Source of the DNA: Bacteroidota bacterium | GTDB taxonomy: Bacteria; Bacteroidota; Bacteroidia; JAFLBG01 | Direction: 5' to 3' | NCBI GenBank assembly: GCA_017303975.1 | Contig: JAFLBG010000032.1 | Coordinates: forward strand, 1 to 43,888 | Length of the DNA stretch: 43,888 nt | Shown: piece after piece, positions 24,935 through 34,588 of the stretch | Position numbering within the stretch: the first letter of the stretch is position 1 | Layout of the letters: each line of letters starts with the position of its first letter | Position numbers and translations under genes: made by a program | Notes under the pieces: model-generated | What the model saw: the letters and a program-made list of their open reading frames with translations, nothing else | The model's database searches: none | Told to the model about the DNA's origin: nothing

Positions 24935-26302
24935 CTAAAAAGGGTTGGCAATTGTATCTGTAAAATGAATATTAAACAGCAAATCATTATAAATATTCTG
25001 TTCGGGCAAGTAATAAAGTTGGTAGTTTTGTGCAGTTAGCGAATCCATTTTAAACTCATTTGCATAACCAAGAAGCAAGCCGTTGTTGCATTGTACTGAA
25101 AAGCCATTTCTTACCACTAACTCGTTATACCACCAACCACAAATGATTGCTTGCTTTTGGGTAGCTTGTTTGCATTTTGCAAGAACACTTTCTGTGTACT
25201 TTTTTTTATTTTTTCTTTTTGTGTAATCTGCATACAGAGGACCTGTTATAGGGTCCAAGTAAATTTCTTGCCCTGATATACTTTTTTTTAATGCAAATTC
25301 AGAATGTTCTGAACCTCGCAATTTGTCTGTAATGTTTATGCCCAGAATAAAAGAAGAACTGATGATTGATATACAAAGTGTAATAAATAGTCGAGGTCTT
25401 AAAAATTGGTTAAGTAAAATAAGTGTAAAAGGAATAATGGTAATTAAGTACCCGCTTTTTTGAGGTAACCGAATGTAGGAAATACAAAATAAAAGTAGAA
25501 CGACCAAAGATGCTTTCCCAAGCCTATCAATTGTTAGCAGCTTGCGCAAATAGCGGATTAGAAAAACAGAAAAACTAAGGCAAATTAAAATAAATCCTAA
25601 AAATCCCCACACTCCGAAGGAGGCTTTGTAAAACACTTTGGGCAGAGAGGGGTAGGGGAATTGGTCGTAATAATCGAAAAATTGTTGGCCATATTGCATA
25701 TAGATAGGTAAGTAGAATAGTGTACTCACGAGAACGCATACAATACTCAATTTAAAAAAATTTAGATAAAAGGTTTTATTGTTTTGCCATGTGTAAATTA
25801 AAAAAGGAATAAGCATTGCGCCTGATGTTACTCGACAAGCAATTGCAAATCCTAAGAACAATCCCGAAACCCAATAGTTGTTTTTTAATAGTGCTAAAAA
25901 AGATAATAGAATAAATGCTATCGTCCACATGTAATCAATAGTATAGGTACTGCTTATAAATACAATGGGAGTAAAAGCAAAAGTGAGCGCTGCTAAGAAT
26001 GGATATTTCAACTTGTGAATTTTTACGATTTCGTAAAATATCACTGTTGCTATCGCAGAAAAAAGTGCACTAAAAAAATTAAATACGAATGGACTTGCTG
26101 AAAAAAAAAGTATGTAAAGTAACTCTTGAAGCGGATGTCCAGGGAATCTTGATACTTCGTATGTTCCGGTTCCTCGTGTGTTATACGCAGATAATGCCAA
26201 TCCCCAAGAATCTTCTTCCGCCCCAAAACCCTCAAATAAAAAAGGTATCCTAGTCAATAGAACTAGAATGAACAATGCTAAGTGTGTGCTGTATTTTGTC
26301 AT
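24935..26302 (-). CDS. GT-C type membrane glycosyltransferase (PMT/ArnT-like)
   Basis: The 455-residue protein has around ten hydrophobic helices and an early periplasmic loop with GFGAEEDSWGLALSAYNTRG, where the acidic cluster takes the place of the catalytic Asp/Glu of GT-C enzymes. FPGHPLQELLY and ACRVTSGAMLIPFLIY recall GT39/PMT_2 family proteins. The last ~110 residues are soluble. Such enzymes transfer sugars from lipid-linked donors on the outer face of the inner membrane. Acceptor and donor are unknown. It lies 27 bases upstream of the C1 peptidase on the same strand. Confidence 0.75.
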   Translation of the reverse strand: MTKYSTHLALFILVLLTRIPFLFEGFGAEEDSWGLALSAYNTRGTGTYEVSRFPGHPLQELLYILFFSASPFVFNFFSALFSAIATVIFYEIVKIHKLKYPFLAALTFAFTPIVFISSTYTIDYMWTIAFILLSFLALLKNNYWVSGLFLGFAIACRVTSGAMLIPFLIYTWQNNKTFYLNFFKLSIVCVLVSTLFYLPIYMQYGQQFFDYYDQFPYPSLPKVFYKASFGVWGFLGFILICLSFSVFLIRYLRKLLTIDRLGKASLVVLLLFCISYIRLPQKSGYLITIIPFTLILLNQFLRPRLFITLCISIISSSFILGINITDKLRGSEHSEFALKKSISGQEIYLDPITGPLYADYTKRKNKKKYTESVLAKCKQATQKQAIICGWWYNELVVRNGFSVQCNNGLLLGYANEFKMDSLTAQNYQLYYLPEQNIYNDLLFNIHFTDTIANPF

Positions 26303-26644
26303 GCAGAACTAAATGAAGTATCTGTTTTTTGTTTTTTACTATCCTGCAAATAGGGCGCTTTAATGCAACCTATTTCACAATAATATTCATTTTTAATAGC
26401 AATTGAAAATGTGTGGTTAAAGACAGTTAAGGTTTTCCTATTTAATCAAGTAAGCTCAAGGTATTATTAAATCTAAGTCTAAGAAAATTGAATTTTAAAC
26501 TGCCTATTAGGGGAGGAAGTCCGATTTTTTTGTAATTCGGTCTTTTTTGTTGCAAAATATACTGTAAAACGCATGGGGAAGTGCCAAATTGGCTTATTTT
26601 TGCGTTGGCAAACAATTTGCTAGTAAACTGACAAATAAAAGATT
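26303..26644. other. Divergent intergenic region upstream of grpE
   Basis: About 340 bases with no gene that I can support. It contains the grpE promoter site (26583-26602) and a short imperfect hairpin CCGATTT...AATTCGG at 26521-26540 followed by T-rich sequence. No upstream gene needs a terminator there, so its role is open. Confidence 0.5.
26583..26602 (+). promoter_or_regulatory. grpE-dnaJ promoter with small palindrome
   Basis: TATTTTTG at 26595-26602 matches the -7 consensus TAnnTTTG and lies 42 bases before the grpE ATG. Directly upstream is the inverted repeat GCCAA-A-TTGGC (26583-26593), which could be a regulator site. It is not the CIRCE operator of HrcA. Confidence 0.4.
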
Positions 26645-27217
26645 ATGAGCACCAACGATAATAATACCGTAGAAGAAACTACCAATTCAGCGCAAGAGGA
26701 AGCAATTAAAAACGAAGTGAAAGAAAATGCCGAGGAGCAAACTGCTCAAAAAATGCCCGAAGAAGCTGAAAAAGAGAAAGATTTGCAAGCTAAAATAAAC
26801 GAGCTAAACGATCGTTATTTGCGGCTATATTCCGAGTTTGATAATTACCGCAAACGTACGGCTAAAGAGCGAATTGAGCTTTCGAAAACTGCTGGCGAAG
26901 ATATTTTAAAATCGTTTTTACCCATTGTAGATGATTTTGAAAGAGGAATAAAAATGAATGAAACAATTTCGGATGTTAAAACCATTAACGAAGGATTTCA
27001 ATTAATATATAACAAATTAAAAACCACTTTGGTTCAAAAGGGTGTTGAGCCTATGGAGTCTATTGGGAAAGAGTTTGATGCAGATATACATGAGGCAATT
27101 ACCAATATTCCTGCTCCATCAGATGAATTAAAGGGCAAAATAGTGGATGAAGTGGAAAAAGGATATTCTTTACACGGAAAAGTGATTCGCTTTGCAAAAG
27201 TAATTGTAGGTAATTAA
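26645..27217 (+). CDS. grpE: Nucleotide exchange factor GrpE
   Basis: GrpE releases ADP from DnaK in the Hsp70 cycle in the cytoplasm. The 190-residue protein has an acidic low-complexity N-terminus (about 1-45), a long coiled-coil (about 46-85, with NDRYLRLYSEFDNYRKRTAK) and the C-terminal beta wing: GVEPMESIGKEFDADIHEAI and VEKGYSLHGKVIRFAKVIV. dnaJ follows 100 bases later in the same direction; dnaK is not in the window. Confidence 0.97.
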   Translation: MSTNDNNTVEETTNSAQEEAIKNEVKENAEEQTAQKMPEEAEKEKDLQAKINELNDRYLRLYSEFDNYRKRTAKERIELSKTAGEDILKSFLPIVDDFERGIKMNETISDVKTINEGFQLIYNKLKTTLVQKGVEPMESIGKEFDADIHEAITNIPAPSDELKGKIVDEVEKGYSLHGKVIRFAKVIVGN

Positions 27218-27317
27218 AATAATTTGAGGATGTGATAATTTGAAGATTTGAAAAATGAGAGAATAATGTCTTCATTTTCAAATTGGCACATCTTCCAGAT
27301 TTCAAATTTATAGTTTT

Positions 27318-28463
27318 ATGGCAAAAAAAGATTTTTACGAAATATTAGGTGTGTCGCGTAGTGCAAGTGCAGACGAGATAAAAAAGGCATATCGAAAATT
27401 GGCGTTGCAATACCATCCGGACAGAAATCCGAATAATAAAGCAGCCGAAGATAAATTTAAAGAAGCGGCCGAAGCGTACGAAGTGCTAAGCGATAAAGAT
27501 AAACGTGCTCGTTACGATCAATTTGGGCATGCCGGAATGGGTGCTGGTGCCGGAGGTTTTGGAGGTGGTGCCGGAGGAATGAATATGGAAGATATCTTTT
27601 CAAATTTTGGAGATATTTTTGGCGATGCTTTTGGGTTTGGCGGTGGCGGTGGCAGAGGCGGTAGGAGAGTTCAAAAAGGAAGCAACCTTAGAATTAAAGT
27701 TAAACTTACGTTAGAAGAGATTGCAAACGGAGTTGAGAAAAAAATTAAAGTACACAAACATGTAAGTTGTAAATCCTGTCATGGCTCCGGTGCTGCTTCC
27801 GGATCTGGAACACAAAATTGTTCCACTTGTCGTGGTTCGGGCTATGTAAATAGAATTACGAATACCATATTAGGACAAATGCAAACTTCTGCACCTTGCC
27901 CAACCTGCCATGGGGAAGGACAAACAATAAAAGATAAATGTAAGCCTTGTGGTGGAGATGGAATTGTACGAGACGAAGAAGTAATTGCCATAAACTTACC
28001 GGCAGGAGTAGTAGAAGGAATGCAGCTTTCTATGGGTGGTAAAGGGAATGCTGCGCCCAGGGGCGGTGTGAATGGCGATTTGATTGTGGTAATAGAAGAA
28101 ATAGAACACGAGTTTTTAAAGCGTGAAGGCATTAATTTGTTTTACGACCAATATATAAATTTTGCCGATGCTGCTTTAGGAACTAGCGTTGAGGTGCCTA
28201 CCATAGATGGGAAAGCAAAAATAAAAATTGATTCGGGAACACAAAGTGGAAAAGTGTTGCGTTTAAAAGGCAAAGGAATACCGGATATAAATGGCTATGG
28301 ACGTGGCGACATGTTGGTAAACATAAATGTTTGGACACCGCAAAATTTAACGTCCGAAGAAAGAAAAATTTTAGAAAAATTTAAGGACGCAGAAAACTTT
28401 CATCCACATCCCAACAAGAATAATAAAAGCTTTTTCGAGCGTATGAAAGAGTACTTTGAATAA
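27318..28463 (+). CDS. dnaJ: Chaperone DnaJ (Hsp40)
   Basis: DnaJ delivers clients to DnaK and stimulates its ATPase. The 381-residue protein has the J domain (1-70) with HPD in LQYHPDRNP, a Gly-rich region (about 72-115), four CxxCxGxG-type zinc repeats ([32 protein letters not shown]) and the C-terminal substrate-binding domain ending in a Lys/Phe-rich tail. The architecture is complete for a type I DnaJ. Confidence 0.98.
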   Translation: MAKKDFYEILGVSRSASADEIKKAYRKLALQYHPDRNPNNKAAEDKFKEAAEAYEVLSDKDKRARYDQFGHAGMGAGAGGFGGGAGGMNMEDIFSNFGDIFGDAFGFGGGGGRGGRRVQKGSNLRIKVKLTLEEIANGVEKKIKVHKHVSCKSCHGSGAASGSGTQNCSTCRGSGYVNRITNTILGQMQTSAPCPTCHGEGQTIKDKCKPCGGDGIVRDEEVIAINLPAGVVEGMQLSMGGKGNAAPRGGVNGDLIVVIEEIEHEFLKREGINLFYDQYINFADAALGTSVEVPTIDGKAKIKIDSGTQSGKVLRLKGKGIPDINGYGRGDMLVNINVWTPQNLTSEERKILEKFKDAENFHPHPNKNNKSFFERMKEYFE

Positions 28464-28490
28464 TTCTTAATTTATTGGTATATTCTAAGA

Positions 28491-29687
28491 ATGATTAGAC
28501 GATTTATATTCCGTTTTGTTTTACTAGTATGGGTAATACCTGGTCTAAGTGTTGCCCTTCCTCCAGGTTGTTCCACTCCCGGAACAGACGGACCTTTAGC
28601 TCCTAACGTAACTTATACTGTTGCAATTGCAGGGTCAACGTCTGTTTGGAGTAATGTTGATAATGCCAAAGTTTCAGACAATGCCTATGCTACAAATGCT
28701 ACTGATTTGGCGAATAATAATGAATATACAGACTATTTATGTGCACGTGATTTTGGTTTAACATATCCTGCAGATTGCAATGCTAATGTTGTAACTTTTT
28801 CAGTTGAAATTAGTAGTGCAAATGCAAGTACGATTAAAGACTATCAGTTGAGATATATTATTAACGGGGGGATTCAAACTCAATGCGATCATATTAATAC
28901 TTCGTTTTGGTCAACAACGGACGCTAATAGGGGATATACATTCCCATTGGGAAATTATTGTATTTCGGAATCTTATGTAAAGTCGGCTTATTTTGGCATT
29001 GCCATAGCGGCTAAAAGGGCTGCGGCAGCCGGGTCTGCCGGAACTGCAAAAATAGACCGTTTTACACTGTCTGTCCAATACGGAGGAGGTGTTGTTCCTT
29101 GTGCTCCTGATGACCCATGTAGCTACTTGTCAAATTTGCCAATAGAACTAACCTCCTTCGAATTATTTTCCACCAAAAGAAATCAAGTAGATTTAGAGTG
29201 GACTACCATAAGTGAGAATAACAATGATTTTTTTTCCATAGAAAGATCTTCGGATGGAGTGAATTTCACACCGGTAGGTACAGTTGACGGGGCAGGAAAT
29301 AGCATGTCAATGCTTCACTATAAGTTTTCCGATGTTTCAGCACCGGCAGGAGAAAACTATTATAGATTAAAACAAACCGATTTTGACGGACAGGTTACCA
29401 CATCAAGATTACGTTGGGTTTGGGTAAAGAGTGATAATGATATTTTTGTAACCTATTCGGACGATGCAAAAGAGGCCACCATTCATTTTTTAGAATTACC
29501 ACAAGTTATGCCCCATATTGTTTTTGTAAATGCTATGGGTCAATACGTAAAAGTTCCTGTAAATACAGAAGATATGCTGGATGGGCATCTGAAAATAGAT
29601 TTATCTACCCTTTCCTCAGGTGTTTATTATATATCCGTATTTGATAATACGCTTAAAGCCAGCAAGCCGATTGTTGTTTCCAATTAA
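28491..29687 (+). CDS. Secreted T9SS-type protein, paralogue 1
   Basis: The 398-residue product has a signal peptide (MIRRFIFRFVLLVWVIPGLS). Its N-terminal domain (about 25-205) contains VTYTVAIAGSTSVWSNVDNA, VEISSANASTIKD and FGIAIAAKRAAAAGSAGTAK. After a short Cys/Asp linker comes a fibronectin-like segment starting LPIELTSFELFSTKRNQVDL, common in Bacteroidota before sorting domains, and then a C-terminal Por-secretion-like end (GQYVKVPV, LSSGVYYISVFDN, KPIVVSN). The last domain is divergent for a type A sorting signal but in the right place. Function of the N-terminal domain is unknown. It starts 27 bases after dnaJ. Confidence 0.78.
   Translation: MIRRFIFRFVLLVWVIPGLSVALPPGCSTPGTDGPLAPNVTYTVAIAGSTSVWSNVDNAKVSDNAYATNATDLANNNEYTDYLCARDFGLTYPADCNANVVTFSVEISSANASTIKDYQLRYIINGGIQTQCDHINTSFWSTTDANRGYTFPLGNYCISESYVKSAYFGIAIAAKRAAAAGSAGTAKIDRFTLSVQYGGGVVPCAPDDPCSYLSNLPIELTSFELFSTKRNQVDLEWTTISENNNDFFSIERSSDGVNFTPVGTVDGAGNSMSMLHYKFSDVSAPAGENYYRLKQTDFDGQVTTSRLRWVWVKSDNDIFVTYSDDAKEATIHFLELPQVMPHIVFVNAMGQYVKVPVNTEDMLDGHLKIDLSTLSSGVYYISVFDNTLKASKPIVVSN
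29379..29531 (+). repeat. Near-identical 153-bp block, copy 1
   Basis: This block matches 30669-30821 with a single difference (C at 29462, T at 30752), spaced exactly 1290 bases. It encodes part of the shared C-terminal region of the two tandem paralogues; the N-terminal halves are much more diverged. Confidence 0.9.
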
Positions 29688-29756
29688 AAGCAATTACTGA
29701 AAAGTAGTATTTAAGATTATTTACCATTGTTTTTATAAATAACTTATATTTGTCTA

Positions 29757-30977
29757 ATGAAAAATAGCATTGGTCGATTCGTTTTTTTATTCCTTTTTCT
29801 TATACTCTTATTTGTTTTCAATAGTGAATCTCAAAATAAGATGCTTATGCCTCCATGCGGAGGTACTGTAGGTCCAAATAACCCAGGTACAACTTATACA
29901 ATAGCTATTGGAGGTTCAACTTCTACTTGGAGTGATATTACAAATGTAGCCTCTTCGGACAATGCTTATGCGACCAATACAACAGACTTGGCTGCTAACG
30001 GGAATTATACAGACTATTTGTGCACAAGAAATTACGGAATTAGTATAGGGTTGTGTGATCCAAATGATATTACTTTTGGTGTTGAAATAAGTAGTGCAAA
30101 TGCAAGTACAATTAAAGATGCCAGAGTAAGGCTAATAGTTAACGGTGGCATTCAAACACAGTGCAATCATGCCACCAATTCAGCTTTTTGGACAACTACA
30201 GATACGTATAGAAATCATGTTATACCCCTGCCTGTATATTGTGGTTCTCTAACAAAAGCCATCGTTGAGTCGGAGTATTTTGGGCTTGCTCTCGCTGTAA
30301 AAAGGGCTTCAGCAGCCGGTGCTGCCGGAACTGCCAAGGTGGACCACATGCGACTTACTGTAAGTTGGGGTGCCGCACCGATGTGTGTGCCAGATGGAGA
30401 CGATACTTGTCGGGTATTAACAAATTTGCCGGTAGAGCTAACCTCCTTCGAATTATTTTCCACCAAAAGAAATCAAGTAGATTTGGAGTGGACAACTATA
30501 AGCGAAAATAATAACGATTATTTTACCATAGAACGCTCAGCAGATGGAGTAAATTATACACCGGTAGGTACAGTTGATGGAGCCGGTAATAGCATGTCAA
30601 TGCTACAGTATAAGTTTACCGATGTTTCAGCACCCGCAGGAGAAAATTATTATAGGTTACAACAAACTGATTTTGACGGACAGGTTACCACATCAAGATT
30701 ACGTTGGGTTTGGGTAAAGAGTGATAATGATATTTTTGTAACCTATTCGGATGATGCAAAAGAGGCCACCATTCATTTTTTAGAATTACCACAAGTTATG
30801 CCCCATATTGTTTTTGTAAATTCCATGGGGCAATACGTAAAAGTGCCTATCAATACGGAAGATATGTTAGACGGGCATTTGAAAATAGATTTATCTCCCC
30901 TTCCAGCCGGAGTGTATTATATATCTGTGTTTGATAATACACTCAAAACTAGCAAGCCGATAGTGGTTTCTAATTAA
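29757..30977 (+). CDS. Secreted T9SS-type protein, paralogue 2
   Basis: The 406-residue product is a tandem duplicate of the gene at 28491. The signal peptide is followed by a related N-terminal domain (TTYTIAIGGSTSTWSDITNV, VEISSANASTIKDARVRLIV, YFGLALAVKRASAAGAAGTA) that is clearly homologous but with many substitutions. From LPVELTSFELFSTKRNQVDL to the end it is nearly identical to paralogue 1, including at the DNA level. It is predicted to be exported by Sec and T9SS. The 69-base gap between the two genes could carry its own promoter. Function unknown. Confidence 0.78.
   Translation: MKNSIGRFVFLFLFLILLFVFNSESQNKMLMPPCGGTVGPNNPGTTYTIAIGGSTSTWSDITNVASSDNAYATNTTDLAANGNYTDYLCTRNYGISIGLCDPNDITFGVEISSANASTIKDARVRLIVNGGIQTQCNHATNSAFWTTTDTYRNHVIPLPVYCGSLTKAIVESEYFGLALAVKRASAAGAAGTAKVDHMRLTVSWGAAPMCVPDGDDTCRVLTNLPVELTSFELFSTKRNQVDLEWTTISENNNDYFTIERSADGVNYTPVGTVDGAGNSMSMLQYKFTDVSAPAGENYYRLQQTDFDGQVTTSRLRWVWVKSDNDIFVTYSDDAKEATIHFLELPQVMPHIVFVNSMGQYVKVPINTEDMLDGHLKIDLSPLPAGVYYISVFDNTLKTSKPIVVSN
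30669..30821 (+). repeat. Near-identical 153-bp block, copy 2
   Basis: Second copy of the block at 29379-29531 (one mismatch). Such local identity between older paralogues suggests recent gene conversion or strong constraint. Confidence 0.9.
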
Positions 30978-31127
30978 TTTTTGAGATTGCTATATTTATT
31001 TTCTCAATCTATTGATTATTAGATTTTTGTCCAATATTATTGTTTTTATCAATCTTAGAACTTTCCAAATTTAGATTGACTAAAATTGTGTTCGGTGGTA
31101 CTTTTAGTACAACCACCAATTATCTCT

Positions 31128-33542
31128 ATGAAACCGCATATCTTAAACTGCAACAAGCCTATTATTTTTGTAGCCTTTTTTGTAATTCTAAATACACCTT
31201 TTTTTTCTCAAACTAAGAATGCAAACATCTGGTATTTTGGTAATAAAGCCGGTTTAGATTTCAATTCAGGAAATCCGGTTGCTCTTACCAATAGTGCTAT
31301 GAATACAACAGAGGGCTGTGCCAGTGTTGCAGACGCTGCCGGACAATTGTTGTTTTATACGGATGGTCAAAATATTTGGGATAAAAATCATCAAATGATG
31401 CCGTTGGCTAATGGCACAACAAATGCAGATTGGAACAGAATGCTATCCGGAACATGGAGTTCTACCCAAGCTGCTATTATTGCACCGGTGTTAAACTCCG
31501 CAAACAGATATTATGTTTTTTCTACAGATGGCGCCAGTCTGCCTGCTGCAAATTCTCTTGGGCCTCAACAGCAATGGGATGGATTGTATTACACGGTTGT
31601 AAATATGCAGCTAAACGGAGGGCTTGGAGATATAGACACAAGTTATTTAAAACAGTTTTGCAATTATTTACCGGGTGCCAATAAAATACAATTAACAGAT
31701 AGTGTTTCCGAAAAAGTAACCATTGCAATGAATGCGAATGGTTTAGATTATTGGGTAATTACTACCAAACAAGATACGCGAGATGTATATGCATTTAGCG
31801 TAAACTGTACCGGGGTTAATTGTTCTCCTGTTATAAGCACACTTACATCGGGAACTACATTTGGAGGATATGGAATGTTATCGGCATCAAGAGACGGGAA
31901 AAGCTTAGCAATGGCTTGGGGTGGGACTCCTTTCTTAGGAGCAACGTTGGTCGATTTTAATAATACAACAGGTGTTGCAAGTAATAGGCAGTTGCTCTTT
32001 CAAGGGGAAATATGTTATGGAGCTTGCTTTTCTCCGGACGACAATCTTATTTATATTACCACACACATTTCAGCCGGAACTCCCGGGGCTGGCGCTATTC
32101 GTAATTTTCAGCGATTTTCGCCAACTCCTGCAGCAACCATGCTTACATTTAATACCCCAACCGTTAATCACATGAATATACAACAAGGGCCTAACGGTAA
32201 ATTGTATTCGGCAAGTTGGTCAACCTCTTCAATTACAGAAATAAGCAACCCCAATAATCAGGTTAATCCTGGAGTTTCTGTTGGCGCTGTTTCATTAGCC
32301 GGAAAAATAAGCTTGTATGGATTGCCAAATTTATTTGTAGGTTGGACAACACCTCCTCCTTCCAAATTTGTTTCGGCAGCAGATACGGCTATCTGCAATG
32401 GTGGTTCTACGCAGTTAGCCGTATCTCTTATTGATCCAACGTTTACATATAAGTGGACTCCTGCTGCTGGATTGAGTAACGCAACGAGTGTTAATCCTAT
32501 TGCTTCGCCTACAGTGACAACAACTTACACAGTGGCTGTTATGGCGTTGTGTGACACATTGTACGATTCTCTTACTGTACTTGTTCGACCAAATCCTTTC
32601 CTAAGTTTAGGTCCGGATGTGTCTGTTTGCCCCGGAAATGCTACTACGCTTAGTGCGCAGCACTCCGGAGTTAGTATTTTGTGGAGTACCGGAGTAACAT
32701 CAACTTCTATTTCTGCATCCGTTGGAGCTTATTCTGCTGTAGTAACAGATTCTTTTTCGTGTGTTGCATACGATACGGTAGCTGTGCTAGCGCATCTTTT
32801 GCCGGTAATTCAAATTTCGTCTCCTGCAGTATGCCTTGGTTCTCCTGCTACTTTGCAAGCAACAGGAGCAAGTAATTATCTGTGGTCAAATGCAATGACA
32901 GGAAGTAGTATTGTTATTCCGGCATTATCCAATCAAACAATTACCGCTATAGGAACGGATAACAATGGGTGTATAGACAGTGCAAAGTTTGTTGTTCAGC
33001 CTAATCCGAAACCTACCGCTGATTTTGATTTGTTTGTATTGGATTCGTTGTGTTCGTATAGGGTTGCAACACATTTTATTGGAGGCGGGGTTGGGAATGA
33101 TGTTTTTACATGGAATCTAAATAAGAAATTTTATAGCAATGCAGTTGATTTTAATGATTTGTCGTTGCCATCTACCGGACTATACGAGTTACAGCTTATT
33201 TTAACGAGTCCCTTTAATTGTGCTGATACCGCAATCAAGCAAATTAGTGTAAAAGATGAGTTTATAAGCACATTGTATATCCCCAATACATTCACTCCTA
33301 ATGGTGATGATTTAAACGATACGTGGGGGGTAAAAAGTATTTGTATGGAGGATATGAAAATTGCTATCTACAATCGGTGGGGCGTACTTATAAAGGAATT
33401 AGAGAGTTTAAGTGAAGTATGGGATGGAACATTTAATGGCAATTTAGTGGAGTCGGAAGTATTTGTATATAAAGTAATAGCCACCGATGCAATAAATAAA
33501 AACAAAATTATGCGTGTAGGAACGGTGTTGGTGTTGAGATAG
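31128..33542 (+). CDS. Large secreted protein with type B T9SS sorting (gliding-motility C-terminal) domain
   Basis: The 804-residue product starts at ATG 31128; the frame is open back to a TTG at 31086, but the ATG gives a clean signal peptide (KPIIFVAFFVILNTPFFSQ). The N-terminal ~400 residues begin NANIWYFGNKAGLDFNSGNP and look like a beta-propeller-type domain found in many Bacteroidota surface proteins (VADAAGQLLFYTDGQNIWD, LSASRDGKSLAMAW). Then come several Ig/PKD-like segments (TYKWTPAAGLSNATSVNP) and the C-terminal type B sorting domain: LYIPNTFTPNGDDLNDTWGV, IYNRWGVLIKE and VFVYKV. Predicted surface or secreted location; partner and ligand unknown. Confidence 0.85.
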   Translation: MKPHILNCNKPIIFVAFFVILNTPFFSQTKNANIWYFGNKAGLDFNSGNPVALTNSAMNTTEGCASVADAAGQLLFYTDGQNIWDKNHQMMPLANGTTNADWNRMLSGTWSSTQAAIIAPVLNSANRYYVFSTDGASLPAANSLGPQQQWDGLYYTVVNMQLNGGLGDIDTSYLKQFCNYLPGANKIQLTDSVSEKVTIAMNANGLDYWVITTKQDTRDVYAFSVNCTGVNCSPVISTLTSGTTFGGYGMLSASRDGKSLAMAWGGTPFLGATLVDFNNTTGVASNRQLLFQGEICYGACFSPDDNLIYITTHISAGTPGAGAIRNFQRFSPTPAATMLTFNTPTVNHMNIQQGPNGKLYSASWSTSSITEISNPNNQVNPGVSVGAVSLAGKISLYGLPNLFVGWTTPPPSKFVSAADTAICNGGSTQLAVSLIDPTFTYKWTPAAGLSNATSVNPIASPTVTTTYTVAVMALCDTLYDSLTVLVRPNPFLSLGPDVSVCPGNATTLSAQHSGVSILWSTGVTSTSISASVGAYSAVVTDSFSCVAYDTVAVLAHLLPVIQISSPAVCLGSPATLQATGASNYLWSNAMTGSSIVIPALSNQTITAIGTDNNGCIDSAKFVVQPNPKPTADFDLFVLDSLCSYRVATHFIGGGVGNDVFTWNLNKKFYSNAVDFNDLSLPSTGLYELQLILTSPFNCADTAIKQISVKDEFISTLYIPNTFTPNGDDLNDTWGVKSICMEDMKIAIYNRWGVLIKELESLSEVWDGTFNGNLVESEVFVYKVIATDAINKNKIMRVGTVLVLR

Positions 33543-33558
33543 AAGGTTAGTGAAAAAA

Positions 33559-34572
33559 CTAATTGTACAATACCTCTAAAACGGTTTGCCCTACAGCTTT
33601 CAGTGTTTTTCTGTCAATTACATTCATGTTGTCGTTGTGTGTGTGATGAAAACTTCCAAAGTCGCCTGTTTGTGGGCTCATGTGAATGATATCTGCTGTT
33701 GGAATTGCCAATATTTTGTTTACAAATAGATGGTCGTCTGTAATTGGTCCGCTGCGAGCTTCAATAAAATATTTTGTGTAGCCTAGTTCCGATGCGGTGT
33801 TCCATATTTTATTTACTACTTGTGGTGCATAGTATTCGGAATTGCCTTCTTTGCAGAATGTAGCGTCTGCCGCTCCCACCATATCTAATAAAATGCCGTA
33901 TTGTGCATAATACCCAGGCTTGTGAGGGTTTGCAGCCCAGTACTGAGAACCCAAGCACCAAGAGTTTTCTTGTCTGGGGAAATTACTCTCGTTCGGTTGG
34001 CCATAATCTTCAATGTCAAACAAAACAAAATCAACTCCTAGTTTACTATTGGTTTGCGCAAGTACTCGAGCAATTTCTAATAATACTCCAACTCCGCTAG
34101 CTCCGTCATTGGCACCGTCTATAGGTTCGTTTTTTCTAGAAACGTCTCTGTCTGCAAATGGGCGTGTATCCCAATGTGCGCAAAGTAAAATTCTATTTGG
34201 GGCATCTTTATTTATAGATGCAATAATGTTTTTTAAGGTGTGATTTTTTCCATCAAAGGTTCGTTGATTGGCAGTTTGCAAAACAACATCACATCCTATT
34301 TGTTTAAATTTATTTTGCAAATAGGTTGCACATGCTTCGTGCGCTTTGGTGCTTGGAACGCGAGGTCCAAAAGAAACTTGTTTTTCTATAAATATATAGG
34401 CAGAGTCGGCATTGAATTGTGGCGCTGCTATTTTGGGAGTAGGCTTGTTTTTTGTTGTAGAAGTAGGCGTTTCACTTTTTTTAGTTTCTTGATTGGTGCA
34501 AGATGCATTTACCAGGCAGCAAGCAGTTGCAACAAAAAAATATTTTTTTAGGTGGGAGTAAGAAAGATTCAT
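33559..34572 (-). CDS. M28 family glutaminyl-peptide cyclotransferase-like lipoprotein
   Basis: The 337-residue product has a signal sequence with lipobox LVNASC (Cys25), a Thr/Lys/Pro linker, and an M28 zinc-hydrolase domain. Visible zinc and active-site residues are AHWDTRPFAD (His133), GANDGASG (Asp156), FDIEDYG (Glu188) and HHTHNDNM near the end. This set matches glutaminyl cyclases, which form pyroglutamate at protein N-termini. In Bacteroidota that modification is often made on secreted proteins with N-terminal Gln after signal cleavage. ATG 34572 is preferred to a TTG at 34581. It is 16 bases downstream of the PorE-like gene. Confidence 0.88.
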   Translation of the reverse strand: MNLSYSHLKKYFFVATACCLVNASCTNQETKKSETPTSTTKNKPTPKIAAPQFNADSAYIFIEKQVSFGPRVPSTKAHEACATYLQNKFKQIGCDVVLQTANQRTFDGKNHTLKNIIASINKDAPNRILLCAHWDTRPFADRDVSRKNEPIDGANDGASGVGVLLEIARVLAQTNSKLGVDFVLFDIEDYGQPNESNFPRQENSWCLGSQYWAANPHKPGYYAQYGILLDMVGAADATFCKEGNSEYYAPQVVNKIWNTASELGYTKYFIEARSGPITDDHLFVNKILAIPTADIIHMSPQTGDFGSFHHTHNDNMNVIDRKTLKAVGQTVLEVLYN

Positions 34573-34588
34573 GCGCGACAATACGATA

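Noticed and set aside
26521-26550. Hairpin with T-rich tail read as a terminator or small RNA end
   Set aside because: The stem has a mismatch and about six pairs, and the region lies between divergent genes, so no transcript is known to end there.
31086-31127. TTG-started extension of the type B T9SS protein
   Set aside because: It would place 14 residues before a normal signal peptide; ATG 31128 is better.
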